NCBI GenBank assembly: GCA_964345215.1
Contig: CAYFQH010000088.1
Span: 1 to 5,269, forward strand
DNA from: CAYFQH01 sp964345215
GTDB taxonomy: Bacteria; Bacillota; Clostridia; Christensenellales; Aristaeellaceae
DNA: 5,269 nucleotides
Direction: 5' to 3'
In this document: positions 1 to 5,269 of the stretch, in pieces
Layout of the letters: the number at the start of each line of letters is the position of its first letter
Position numbering within the stretch: position 1 is the first letter of the stretch
Notes under the pieces: generated by a model
What the model was told of the DNA's origin: nothing
The model's input: only the letters and a program-made list of their open reading frames with translations
Database searches by the model: none
Translations under genes and position numbers: made by a program

Positions 1-749
1 TTTTGTTTATTGATTTAACAGAACCAATGCGGGCGGAAAAAATACGGCAGGAGTTTTCGGCCAACGTATCTCACGAACTAAAGACCCCCCTCACCTCGAT
101 TTCTGCCTATGCGGAGATGATTTCCTCAGGTATTGCTAAGGGCTCTGCCGTAAATGACTTTGCCAATAAAATACACCGGGAAGCCACTCACCTTACAGGC
201 CTTATTTCTGATATTCTGCTCATTTCTGAAATCGAAGAGGGGAAAATCTCCCTTGAGGTGGAGGAAGTTGACCTGGTAGCTCTGTGCAAAACTGTGATTT
301 TGCAGCTGGATAAGCTGGCCCAGGAAAAAAACATCGCCGTTACCCTTACGGGAGGCGATGCCCAGTTATTAGGCAGGCAAAACCACTTTTATGAAATTGT
401 GTTTAACATTTTACAAAACGCCATTAAGTATACCCCCAGCAAGGGGCAGGTAACCACGACCCTTTGCCAGGATATAGAAAAGGTAACCATTGAAGTTAAG
501 GATACAGGCATTGGCATCCCGCAAAAAAACCTGGAGCGGGTTTTTGAGCGCTTTTATAGGGTAGACAAATCCCGATACAAAAAAACCGGGGGCACCGGTT
601 TGGGCCTTTCCATTGTAAAGCATTTGGTGCAGCTTTATGGTGGCCAGGTTTTTATTGAAAGCCGTGAGGGCATCGGCACCAAGGTAAGGGTGGTGATCCC
701 TACCCAGCGGGCCGTAGAACCCTTCGCCAAAGAGCAAGTGCCCAAATAA
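1..749 (+). CDS. Sensor histidine kinase, C-terminal part (5' partial)
   Basis: This is the cytoplasmic core of a two-component sensor kinase that autophosphorylates on histidine and passes the phosphate to a response regulator, which is expected upstream and off the window. Counting residues from position 3, the H-box NVSHELKTP is at 21-29 with phospho-acceptor H24. The HATPase domain follows: N-box FNILQNAIKY at 134-143 (Mg-binding Asn N139), G1 box DTGIGI at 167-172, F-box FERF at 181-184 and G2 box GGTGLGL at 196-202. All key residues are present, so the kinase should be active. The opening residues FIDLTEPMR resemble the end of a PAS domain leading into HisKA. The reading frame is open to the window edge, so the TTG at position 3 is internal and the sensor and membrane segments lie to the left. 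The architecture resembles PhoR/ResE/WalK kinases rather than the short BceS type. The stop TAA is at 747-749, followed by a terminator. The signal sensed cannot be told from this part. Confidence 0.95.
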   Translation, partial: LFIDLTEPMRAEKIRQEFSANVSHELKTPLTSISAYAEMISSGIAKGSAVNDFANKIHREATHLTGLISDILLISEIEEGKISLEVEEVDLVALCKTVILQLDKLAQEKNIAVTLTGGDAQLLGRQNHFYEIVFNILQNAIKYTPSKGQVTTTLCQDIEKVTIEVKDTGIGIPQKNLERVFERFYRVDKSRYKKTGGTGLGLSIVKHLVQLYGGQVFIESREGIGTKVRVVIPTQRAVEPFAKEQVPK

Positions 750-760
750 GGCTATTTAAA

Positions 761-804
761 AAAACACCCCCCCTGCAGGCTTATGCTTACCGGGGGTTTT
801 TATT
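761..804. terminator. Bidirectional rho-independent terminator between convergent genes
   Basis: A C-run at 767-773 pairs with GGGGG at 792-796, enclosing a loop of about 18-20 nt. The stem is flanked by an A-rich run on the left (about 758-764) and a T-run on the right (797-801). On the plus strand the GGGGG arm is followed by TTTTTATTGTTT, which suits the end of the histidine kinase transcript. On the minus strand the G-run is followed by TGTTTTTTT, which suits the end of the GNAT transcript. The right arm lies inside the last codons of the minus-strand GNAT gene, whose stop is at 787-789. Folding was judged by eye. Confidence 0.75.
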
Positions 805-1206
805 GTTTAAAATGGCCATGGGGTACTGGTTGTTCTTTTTTTCAAAGCCCAGTTTTTGATAGTAACTCACTAATCTATCCGTTTCGGCAATAAGGAGGAT
901 GTAGCGGTAATGCTGGTAGTGTTGTTTTATTCTTTGGGTCAGTTCCTTACCGATGCCGTAGCCCTGGTAGTCAGGGTCCACCAACAAATAATGAACATAG
1001 GCTGTCAGCTCTCCGTCGTCAATGGCATTGACCAGTCCCACCAGCTTTTCCCCATCCCAGGCGCTAATCACCTTTTGGGAATTGGCAATGGCCTTTACCA
1101 GCCTTGTGGGGTAGTTGCCCGAATCCCAGTTAACAGCTTTAAAGAGGCTTGTTAAGGCTTTTTGATTATAATTTTTTTCGTTGCGGTACACAATGTTTTT
1201 CGCCAC
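787..1206 (-). CDS. GNAT family N-acetyltransferase
   Basis: This 139-residue protein spans a single GNAT fold and probably transfers an acetyl group from acetyl-CoA to an amine; the substrate cannot be deduced. Motif A is clear: a beta strand YVHYLLVDPDY (70-80) runs into the pyrophosphate loop QGYGIG (81-86) and helix KELTQRI. Motif B follows, with ILLIAETD (103-110) and then the YYQKLGFE segment (115-122) common in this family. The length is normal for a stand-alone domain. The start is GTG at 1204-1206, because a stop codon lies in frame two codons upstream and no in-frame ATG precedes motif A. The ribosome binding site is poor, a loose GGGGAAAGTGAG ending about 8 bases before the start. 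The gene begins 25 bases after the TfoX-C gene and is probably co-transcribed with it, with possible translational coupling compensating for the weak site. The last codons form part of the terminator. Confidence 0.92.
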   Translation of the reverse strand: MAKNIVYRNEKNYNQKALTSLFKAVNWDSGNYPTRLVKAIANSQKVISAWDGEKLVGLVNAIDDGELTAYVHYLLVDPDYQGYGIGKELTQRIKQHYQHYRYILLIAETDRLVSYYQKLGFEKKNNQYPMAILNNKNPR

Positions 1207-1231
1207 AGCTTATTCTCACTTTCCCCGAATT

Positions 1232-1498
1232 TCAAACAACGCCTTGCCCGCTATTTTTATAAAACATCTTTAACTCCTGCTTTTTATTTTCTGTTATTTG
1301 AGTATACCGTACACCCTGTATGGCCCCTTCAAGGGCATATAAAATATGAAGGCAGGCGGTAGAATCCATACGCTGAATGCGCAAAAAAGCATTTTTTGCC
1401 CCAAGGGTTTTAAGCTGTTGAATCGTGTGAATTTCTACCTCATGAAGCCTTTTTTCCAGCACCTGGCCAATATTGGATAAATCCAACAATCGGTTCAT
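1232..1498 (-). CDS. Stand-alone TfoX C-terminal domain protein
   Basis: This 88-residue protein matches the C-terminal domain of TfoX/Sxy, the competence regulator of gamma-proteobacteria, with no N-terminal TfoX domain. The recognisable pattern is an N-terminal NIGQVLEKRLHEVEIHT (9-25), then LKTLGAKNAFLRI (29-41) and LHILYALEGAIQGVRY (50-65). The first part resembles a helix-hairpin-helix-like fold, as in other TfoX-C proteins (GPK..E..L...GI.T...L..LGA). Free-standing copies occur in many Firmicutes and their role is not established, so a competence function should not be assumed. The ATG at 1496-1498 is supported by a strong ribosome binding site, GGGGAGGG (complement of 1506-1513). A sigma-A-like promoter lies just upstream. 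The gene precedes the GNAT gene by 25 bases, suggesting a two-gene transcript. I see no missing piece or frameshift; the gene appears complete at this length. Confidence 0.88.
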   Translation of the reverse strand: MNRLLDLSNIGQVLEKRLHEVEIHTIQQLKTLGAKNAFLRIQRMDSTACLHILYALEGAIQGVRYTQITENKKQELKMFYKNSGQGVV

Positions 1499-1540
1499 TT
1501 TTTCGCCCTCCCCTTTACTTTGGTATTGGATGCCATCTTT

Positions 1541-1569
1541 ATTCTAATTCAATCCTTAAAGCAAATCAA
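1541..1569 (-). promoter_or_regulatory. Predicted sigma-A promoter of the tfoX-C/GNAT unit
   Basis: On the minus strand a -35 hexamer TTGATT (complement of 1564-1569) and a -10 hexamer TAGAAT (complement of 1541-1546) are separated by exactly 17 bases. They match the consensus at 4 of 6 and 5 of 6 positions. The site sits in the 76-base gap after the MATE stop codon and about 43 bases ahead of the TfoX-C start. No convincing terminator was seen between the MATE gene and this promoter, so read-through from the efflux operon may add to transcription. Confidence 0.6.
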
Positions 1570-1574
1570 GGCTT

Positions 1575-2942
1575 TCATTCAAGCTGTGCCAGGGCCTTTT
1601 TAAATTGATTGGTAAACAAAATCACCGTAAAGGTAACTGCTATCACATCTGCAATGGGTTCGGCCAGGTATATGGCTGTGGTGGGGTTGCCCGGCATAAG
1701 GCGGGGCATAATATAGATAAGGGGTAAAAGAAGGACAAACTTGCGCACCACGGCTACCGCAATAGAAGCTTTGGCATTACCCAAGGAAGTAAATGTCATT
1801 TGGCAGGCTATTTGAATGCCGAATAATAACATAGCGGCGCAGTAAATCCGCAAAGCATTTTTGGCAAAATCAACAAAGGCCGGGTCGGGGGTAAATATTC
1901 TGGCAAAAAGCTGGGGGAAAAGCATAATAATAAGCCATAAAAGGGTAGCATAGGCCAGGGAAGCTTTTAGCAGCACCTGAAAGCCTTGTTTAACCCTTTG
2001 TTTGTTTCGCGCCCCAAAATTATAGCTGATAATGGGCTGGGCCCCCTGGCCGATGCCCTGTAAGGGCAGCATGGCAAACTGCATAACGCTGCTTAAAATG
2101 GTCATGGCCCCTACGGCAATATCCCCGCCGTATTTAAGCAGGGAGGAGTTAAAAGCGATTAGAATAACGCTTTCGCTGGCCTGCATAATAAAGGTGGCTG
2201 TGCCCAATAAGAGGCAAGGCAAAATAATTTTTGCCTTTAGAATTAAGTTTTTAGCCTTGATACGCAGGGAGGATTTTTGGCTTAACAAAAAGCCAACCAC
2301 CCACACACAGGAAAAGGCCTGGGCAATCACCGTGGCCAATGCTGCCCCTTTAATCCCCATATTAAGGCCGAAAATAAAAATGGGGTCTAATATAATATTG
2401 GCCACAGCCCCGATAATAACCGAGATCATAGCAGTTTTCGCATAGCCTTGGGCTGTAATAAAGGCATTCATTCCCAGGGTTAACTGCACAAAAATGGTGC
2501 CAAGAGCATAGATGTTCATGTAATCCAAGGCGTAACCAATGGTGTTTTCACTGGCGCCAAAGGCATATAAAAAGTCTTTGTTCCAAATAAGCAACACAGC
2601 AGTTAACACTACCGATACTATCACCTGCAGTGAAAAACAGTTGCCCAGGGTTTGCTCTGCCTTGTTGTTATCCCCCTGGCCCATAAAAATAGAAGCCCTG
2701 GGGGCTCCGCCGCTGCTAACCAGGGCCGCAAAGGCCGAAACAATCATAATCAGGGGCATACATACCCCCAGCCCCGTTAAGGCCAAGGGGCCAATTTGCG
2801 GAATATGGCCAATATAGATACGATCTACCAGGTTATAAAGCATGTTAATCAACTGGGCTACCACCGCCGGCAAAGCCAGTTTTCGCAATAGTTTGCCCAC
2901 AGGCTCCGTTCCTAAAAAAGCATTGCGCTGTGCGTTATCCAT
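1575..2942 (-). CDS. MATE family multidrug efflux transporter (MepA-like)
   Basis: This 455-residue inner-membrane antiporter should export cationic drugs or toxic organic compounds in exchange for Na+ or H+. The length fits the family (about 450, 12 membrane helices in two six-helix halves). The first half starts with the amphipathic segment GKLLRKLALPAVVAQLINMLYNLVDRIYIGH (16-46), in which D40-R-I-Y-I-G-H is the usual helix-1 signature. The segment LDPIFIFGLNMGIKGAA (185-201) ends helix 5 and leads into helix 6. The second half has the matching QPIISYNFGA signature at 302-311. The pattern is closest to the MepA/DinF-like bacterial branch, but the substrate is not predictable. The ATG at 2940-2942 comes 3 bases after the MarR stop. 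Its ribosome binding site AAGGAAGAGGGG is made from the last codons of the MarR gene, so the two are translationally coupled. Regulation by the adjacent MarR protein is inferred from this layout. Confidence 0.95.
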   Translation of the reverse strand: MDNAQRNAFLGTEPVGKLLRKLALPAVVAQLINMLYNLVDRIYIGHIPQIGPLALTGLGVCMPLIMIVSAFAALVSSGGAPRASIFMGQGDNNKAEQTLGNCFSLQVIVSVVLTAVLLIWNKDFLYAFGASENTIGYALDYMNIYALGTIFVQLTLGMNAFITAQGYAKTAMISVIIGAVANIILDPIFIFGLNMGIKGAALATVIAQAFSCVWVVGFLLSQKSSLRIKAKNLILKAKIILPCLLLGTATFIMQASESVILIAFNSSLLKYGGDIAVGAMTILSSVMQFAMLPLQGIGQGAQPIISYNFGARNKQRVKQGFQVLLKASLAYATLLWLIIMLFPQLFARIFTPDPAFVDFAKNALRIYCAAMLLFGIQIACQMTFTSLGNAKASIAVAVVRKFVLLLPLIYIMPRLMPGNPTTAIYLAEPIADVIAVTFTVILFTNQFKKALAQLE

Positions 2943-2945
2943 TAT

Positions 2946-3398
2946 TTACCCCTCTTCCTTTAGTTTTTCGATGCCTGCTGCTGTGTTTTGAAAAATCCTG
3001 CTCATCAGCTTTTGATAGGTGCGCTTTTCCTCCTGAGAAAAGCCGCTAAAAACTTGTTCTTCAAACTGTTTTCTGCCTGCCACAATATCAGGGATGATTT
3101 TTTTACCTTCCTCGGTTATAAAAAGATGAATTCGCCGTTTATCCGCTTCATCAATTTCCCTTTTTAAAAGCCCCCGTTGAATCAGCCGGTCTACCGATTG
3201 GGATACGTTGCCCTTTGGCAGCATCCTTAGTTCCACAATATCGCTGGCGGTATCTTTTTGCGGATTATGATGTAAAAATGCCAGTATATTTACTTCCAGC
3301 TGCAAAAGATGGTGATCTTCACAAACGGATTTCATCAGCTTTTCGTAGTATTTTACAATGCGCCGGATGTTTTGAAGTATTTCTATATTGGTATTCAT
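2946..3398 (-). CDS. MarR family transcriptional regulator (MepR-like position)
   Basis: This 150-residue protein is a dimeric winged-helix DNA-binding protein, probably a ligand-released repressor of its own operon and of the downstream MATE pump. The N- and C-terminal helices (about 5-28 and 107-147) would form the dimer interface. The helix-turn-helix covers about 49-78, with recognition helix PKGNVSQSVDRLIQRGLL (61-78). The wing carries the MarR signature DKRRIHLFITEEG (86-98), including D86 and R88. A single cysteine, C26, lies near the end of the first helix. The ATG at 3396-3398 is supported by GGAGGG about 5 bases upstream. A strong promoter containing an 18-bp palindrome lies ahead of it. 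The gene order MarR then MATE matches the mepR-mepA arrangement of Staphylococcus aureus, though orthology is not shown here. The inducing ligand is unknown. Confidence 0.93.
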   Translation of the reverse strand: MNTNIEILQNIRRIVKYYEKLMKSVCEDHHLLQLEVNILAFLHHNPQKDTASDIVELRMLPKGNVSQSVDRLIQRGLLKREIDEADKRRIHLFITEEGKKIIPDIVAGRKQFEEQVFSGFSQEEKRTYQKLMSRIFQNTAAGIEKLKEEG

Positions 3399-3400
3399 AA

Positions 3401-3406
3401 GCCCTC
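3401..3406 (-). promoter_or_regulatory. Ribosome binding site of the MarR gene
   Basis: The minus strand reads GGAGGG here, 2 to 7 bases before the ATG depending on how the pairing is counted. It is a near-perfect Shine-Dalgarno site that fixes the MarR start at 3396-3398. Confidence 0.65.
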
Positions 3407-3437
3407 CATTGGTTCTAAATAAAACTATTGCCTTTCT

Positions 3438-3466
3438 ATTTTATCTTTATTTGTTCATAAAGTCAA
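3438..3466 (-). promoter_or_regulatory. Predicted sigma-A promoter of the marR-MATE operon
   Basis: On the minus strand the -35 hexamer TTGACT (complement of 3461-3466) and the -10 hexamer TAAAAT (complement of 3438-3443) are separated by exactly 17 bases. Each matches the consensus at 5 of 6 positions, making this the best promoter in the window. The -10 lies about 40 bases before the MarR start codon. The A/T tract just upstream (3467-3479) could act as an UP element and is also the T-run of the preceding terminator. Confidence 0.75.
3445..3462. promoter_or_regulatory. Candidate MarR operator palindrome
   Basis: A perfect inverted repeat, CTTTAT-N6-ATAAAG, fills the spacer between the -35 and -10 hexamers and touches the last two bases of the -35. 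MarR proteins typically bind palindromes of about 15-20 bp overlapping their own promoter, so this is the natural site for autorepression. Binding is inferred from position and symmetry. AT-rich palindromes can also arise by chance. Confidence 0.5.
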
Positions 3467-3472
3467 CCATAT

Positions 3473-3506
3473 AAAAAAAGGGTCCATTATAATCATGAGC
3501 CCTTTT
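3473..3506 (-). terminator. Rho-independent terminator of the ABC permease operon
   Basis: Read on the minus strand, AAAAGGGCTC pairs with GGACCCTTTT around an 11-base AT-rich loop. This makes a 10-bp stem with one C-A mismatch and one T-G wobble. The right arm runs into seven Ts (complement of 3473-3479). It lies about 120 bases after the permease stop codon and only a few bases before the -35 of the marR promoter, so it insulates the two units. Stability was judged by eye. Confidence 0.65.
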
Positions 3507-3624
3507 GAAAAATCATAGCAGTGAGTATTTAGGCCCCCCTCAAAGGGAGGGTCAATGAAGAAGGAAGGACTTTTTCGAAAAGCAAGCAGCTTTTAGATTT
3601 TGCCTGGCTTGTGGGCCGGATAAC
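3507..3624. other. Permease 3' untranslated stretch with two hairpins
   Basis: This stretch lies between the permease stop and its terminator and shows no convincing gene. It holds two inverted repeats. One is at 3534-3551, where CCCCCCT pairs with AGGGAGGG over a tiny loop with one bulged A. The other is at 3578-3594, where AAAAGC pairs with GCTTTT around a 5-base loop. A 13-codon plus-strand ORF (3555-3596, MKKEGLFRKASSF) follows an AGGGAGG motif by only a few bases, but no plus-strand promoter or downstream gene supports it. Confidence 0.4.
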
Positions 3625-5269
3625 TTATTCTTTCATACTTACAATATTATAATAGGCCTTGGAAGTAACCTTATACATCATCACATAAAACAAAGCGAAG
3701 ACCAAAAAGCTCATAAGGGTAATTTGAATTAACAGCCCCCTGTTCATAACGCCAATAACTTCCAGCACCAGTTTAATCATGGGAAAGGCCGCCATAAGGT
3801 GAAGGCCTGCCATCCCCAAAGGTAAAAAGAACACCGTAAGTACCTGGGAGTTGATAGTTTTTTTCACCTCTTTTGGGGTCATGCCCACCTTTTGCATAAT
3901 GTCGTAGCGTTTTTGATCCTCGTACCCTTCCGTTACCTGCTTATAATACATGGTGAGCACCGTTGCCATTAAAAAAACTACGCTTAAAAACACGCCCAAA
4001 AGCATAATGGCCCCATACATGCCGTAAATTTCCTCACGCTGGCTGGCTACTCCCCTTATTTTTACTGAAAAGCCTTCGTTTTCTTCCTGGGTAATGGCCT
4101 CTATCCTATGGCGAATTTCCTCTTCCACCTTTATTTGTTCCTTGGGTTCTAAGGGAAGATTGAAGGCGTAGTAGTCGCTCAACCCCCAAAGGACTTGATC
4201 TCCCTGGCCTTTTTCCAAGAGAAACCCTTCCAGCTTCGCCTTTTCACTCTGGGCAGCCACCACATATAAAAAGGGATAGATACTGGTATAGCCTTTGCCG
4301 TTTTCCGGTATTTGCTCAACTTGTTTTACAATGGCAAGTTCCTCATACCCTTCTATAGCCAACCGTGAATAAGGAAAGTTTGCTTTTTGCACGTGAAGCA
4401 GAACTTCTTTTTCCCCCAAAAATTCTTTAGTGCCTATTAAGCGGTTATAATCCTCAAGGGAAATAACGTATATTTGAACAATATTATTAAAGTTAATAGC
4501 TTGCGAATCCCTTGTAATAAACAGCTGATCCCCTACCAGCCCTGCATTAAGCTCAATGGGCCTGTAGTCTAAAACAGCCTCCATTTTCACCCCTTTTTCC
4601 GCCACTACTTTAGCTACCTCCTGGTGAATTGTTTGAAAAAAGCCTTCATCCAAATGCTCTCTTTGAGGGGTAATGCCAATATCCACCACAATGTCCCTGG
4701 GGTACATTTGCCTAAGGGCATCTTCTTTACCCACATACAGGCAAACCGTTGTGGAAAGAATAACCAGTACCATAATCGAAAGAACACAAATGGTTGCAAG
4801 GCCTGCGCCGTTTTTCTTCATCCGGTAGATCATAGAGGAAACAGAAACAAAATGATTGGTTTTATAATAGTAGCTTTTGTTTTTTTGCAGGAATCTGCAA
4901 AAAACCACCGACCCTGCAATAAATAGAACATAAGTAGCCATAATCACTAGCCCAATGGCCAGGGTCATTATGGCCAGTTTTTCCATGGTAAAGGGGGCGG
5001 CCAGGGTAGTGCTGATAAAATACCCGGCCCCGAGGAGCCCAAGGCCTAAAAGGGCTAAAAGCCAGTTCGCTTTAGGGGGTTTCTCCCCCTCGGCTTCACT
5101 GCGGAACAGTTCAATGGGCTTGGCTTTATAAATTTGCCTGGCGCCGTATATAAAAAGAAGGAAGAAGAGCAGAGCAAAAAGCAGGACTGTGCCCTGCATT
5201 AGTTTTGGCAGGACCTGGTAGGCAACCATTTGCCCTTCCCCCATAAAACGACTGATTAAAAGCTGCACC
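3625..5269 (-). CDS. BceB-type (FtsX-like) ABC transporter permease, N-terminus missing
   Basis: This is the membrane subunit of a peptide-resistance ABC transporter of the BceAB type, which works with an ATPase and usually a dedicated two-component system in sensing and resisting cell-wall-active peptides such as bacitracin or lantibiotics. The visible 547 residues are cut by the right edge; family members are about 620-670 residues with 10 membrane helices, so roughly 100 residues and the first helices are missing. Membrane segments are seen near 26-46, 69-88, 97-127 and 154-178. A large extracellular domain of about 230 residues (180-412) follows, as is typical of the family, and then segments near 419-441, 476-505 and 512-532. 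Family-like stretches are KAKPIELFR (48-56), SSMIYRMKKNGAGLATICVLS (144-164) and RYDIMQKVGMTPKEVKKTINSQV (454-476). The frame is open to the edge, so the GTG at 5266-5268 is internal. The gene ends its transcript (stop at 3625-3627). The partner ATPase gene should lie just to the right of the window. Confidence 0.92.
   Translation of the reverse strand, partial: VQLLISRFMGEGQMVAYQVLPKLMQGTVLLFALLFFLLFIYGARQIYKAKPIELFRSEAEGEKPPKANWLLALLGLGLLGAGYFISTTLAAPFTMEKLAIMTLAIGLVIMATYVLFIAGSVVFCRFLQKNKSYYYKTNHFVSVSSMIYRMKKNGAGLATICVLSIMVLVILSTTVCLYVGKEDALRQMYPRDIVVDIGITPQREHLDEGFFQTIHQEVAKVVAEKGVKMEAVLDYRPIELNAGLVGDQLFITRDSQAINFNNIVQIYVISLEDYNRLIGTKEFLGEKEVLLHVQKANFPYSRLAIEGYEELAIVKQVEQIPENGKGYTSIYPFLYVVAAQSEKAKLEGFLLEKGQGDQVLWGLSDYYAFNLPLEPKEQIKVEEEIRHRIEAITQEENEGFSVKIRGVASQREEIYGMYGAIMLLGVFLSVVFLMATVLTMYYKQVTEGYEDQKRYDIMQKVGMTPKEVKKTINSQVLTVFFLPLGMAGLHLMAAFPMIKLVLEVIGVMNRGLLIQITLMSFLVFALFYVMMYKVTSKAYYNIVSMKE

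Noticed and set aside
3..5. TTG at the left edge as a start codon for the histidine kinase
   Set aside because: The residues just after it look like the end of a PAS domain and linker into HisKA, and the frame is open to the edge, so the gene must start further left.
3..749. The histidine kinase as the BceS-like partner of the BceB-type permease
   Set aside because: It is on the opposite strand about 3 kb away, has a PAS-to-HisKA architecture unlike the compact BceS kinases, and converges on an unrelated unit.
1232..1498. TfoX-C gene as evidence of a natural competence locus
   Set aside because: Only the C-terminal domain is present, and no com genes are visible. Free-standing copies are common in Firmicutes without any shown competence role.
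1547..1574. Weak inverted repeat CCTT...AAGG after the MATE stop as a terminator
   Set aside because: The stem is only four base pairs with no T-run after it on the minus strand, and the sequence is better explained as part of the tfoX-C promoter.
2032..2817. Plus-strand open frames opposite the MATE gene
   Set aside because: They are antisense shadows of a clear membrane transporter gene, with no recognisable protein features or supporting ribosome binding sites.
3530..3650. Open plus-strand frame reading EEGRTFSKSKQLLDFAWLVGR as a possible gene fragment
   Set aside because: It has no start codon with a ribosome binding site in that frame, is only about 40 codons long, runs into the permease 3' end, and matches no family I recognise.

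Overview
The window looks like a stretch of a Firmicutes chromosome, most likely a Clostridia-type organism of low to moderate GC. The evidence is strong purine-rich Shine-Dalgarno sites, a BceB-type peptide-resistance permease, a free-standing TfoX C-terminal domain protein, a MepR/MepA-like MarR-MATE pair, and sigma-A-like promoters with 17-bp spacers. No rRNA, tRNA, CRISPR, insertion sequence or integrase signal was seen. The genus cannot be named from this sequence.

Layout, left to right. Positions 1-749 (+) hold the C-terminal kinase core of a membrane sensor histidine kinase of the PhoR/ResE/WalK type, cut by the left edge. It converges on a minus-strand block, and the two are separated by an apparently bidirectional terminator at about 761-804. 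The minus strand, read from right to left, carries four units. First is the C-terminal ~547 residues of a BceB/FtsX-type ABC permease (3625-5269, cut by the right edge). Next is a 226-bp gap holding hairpins, a terminator and a promoter. Then comes a MarR regulator (2946-3398) tightly coupled to a MATE efflux pump (1575-2942). Last is a short TfoX-C protein (1232-1498) followed by a GNAT acetyltransferase (787-1206), with their own likely promoter at 1541-1569.

How the genes may work together. The MarR-MATE pair has the organisation of an autoregulated drug-efflux module: one strong promoter, an 18-bp palindrome inside the promoter spacer as a candidate operator, and the MATE ribosome binding site embedded in the last codons of the MarR gene. 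The BceB-like permease would normally work with an ATPase encoded just upstream (off the window) in sensing or detoxifying cell-wall-active peptides. It is the last gene of its transcript, ended by a terminator that abuts the MarR promoter. The tfoX-C/GNAT pair is a separate unit of unknown cellular role. The histidine kinase belongs to an operon lying left of the window and has no visible functional link to the rest.

The content is mostly ordinary. The points most worth a second look are the palindrome in the marR promoter, the tfoX-C/GNAT pair, and the hairpin-rich gap at 3507-3624. I found no convincing evidence of a wholly new system.
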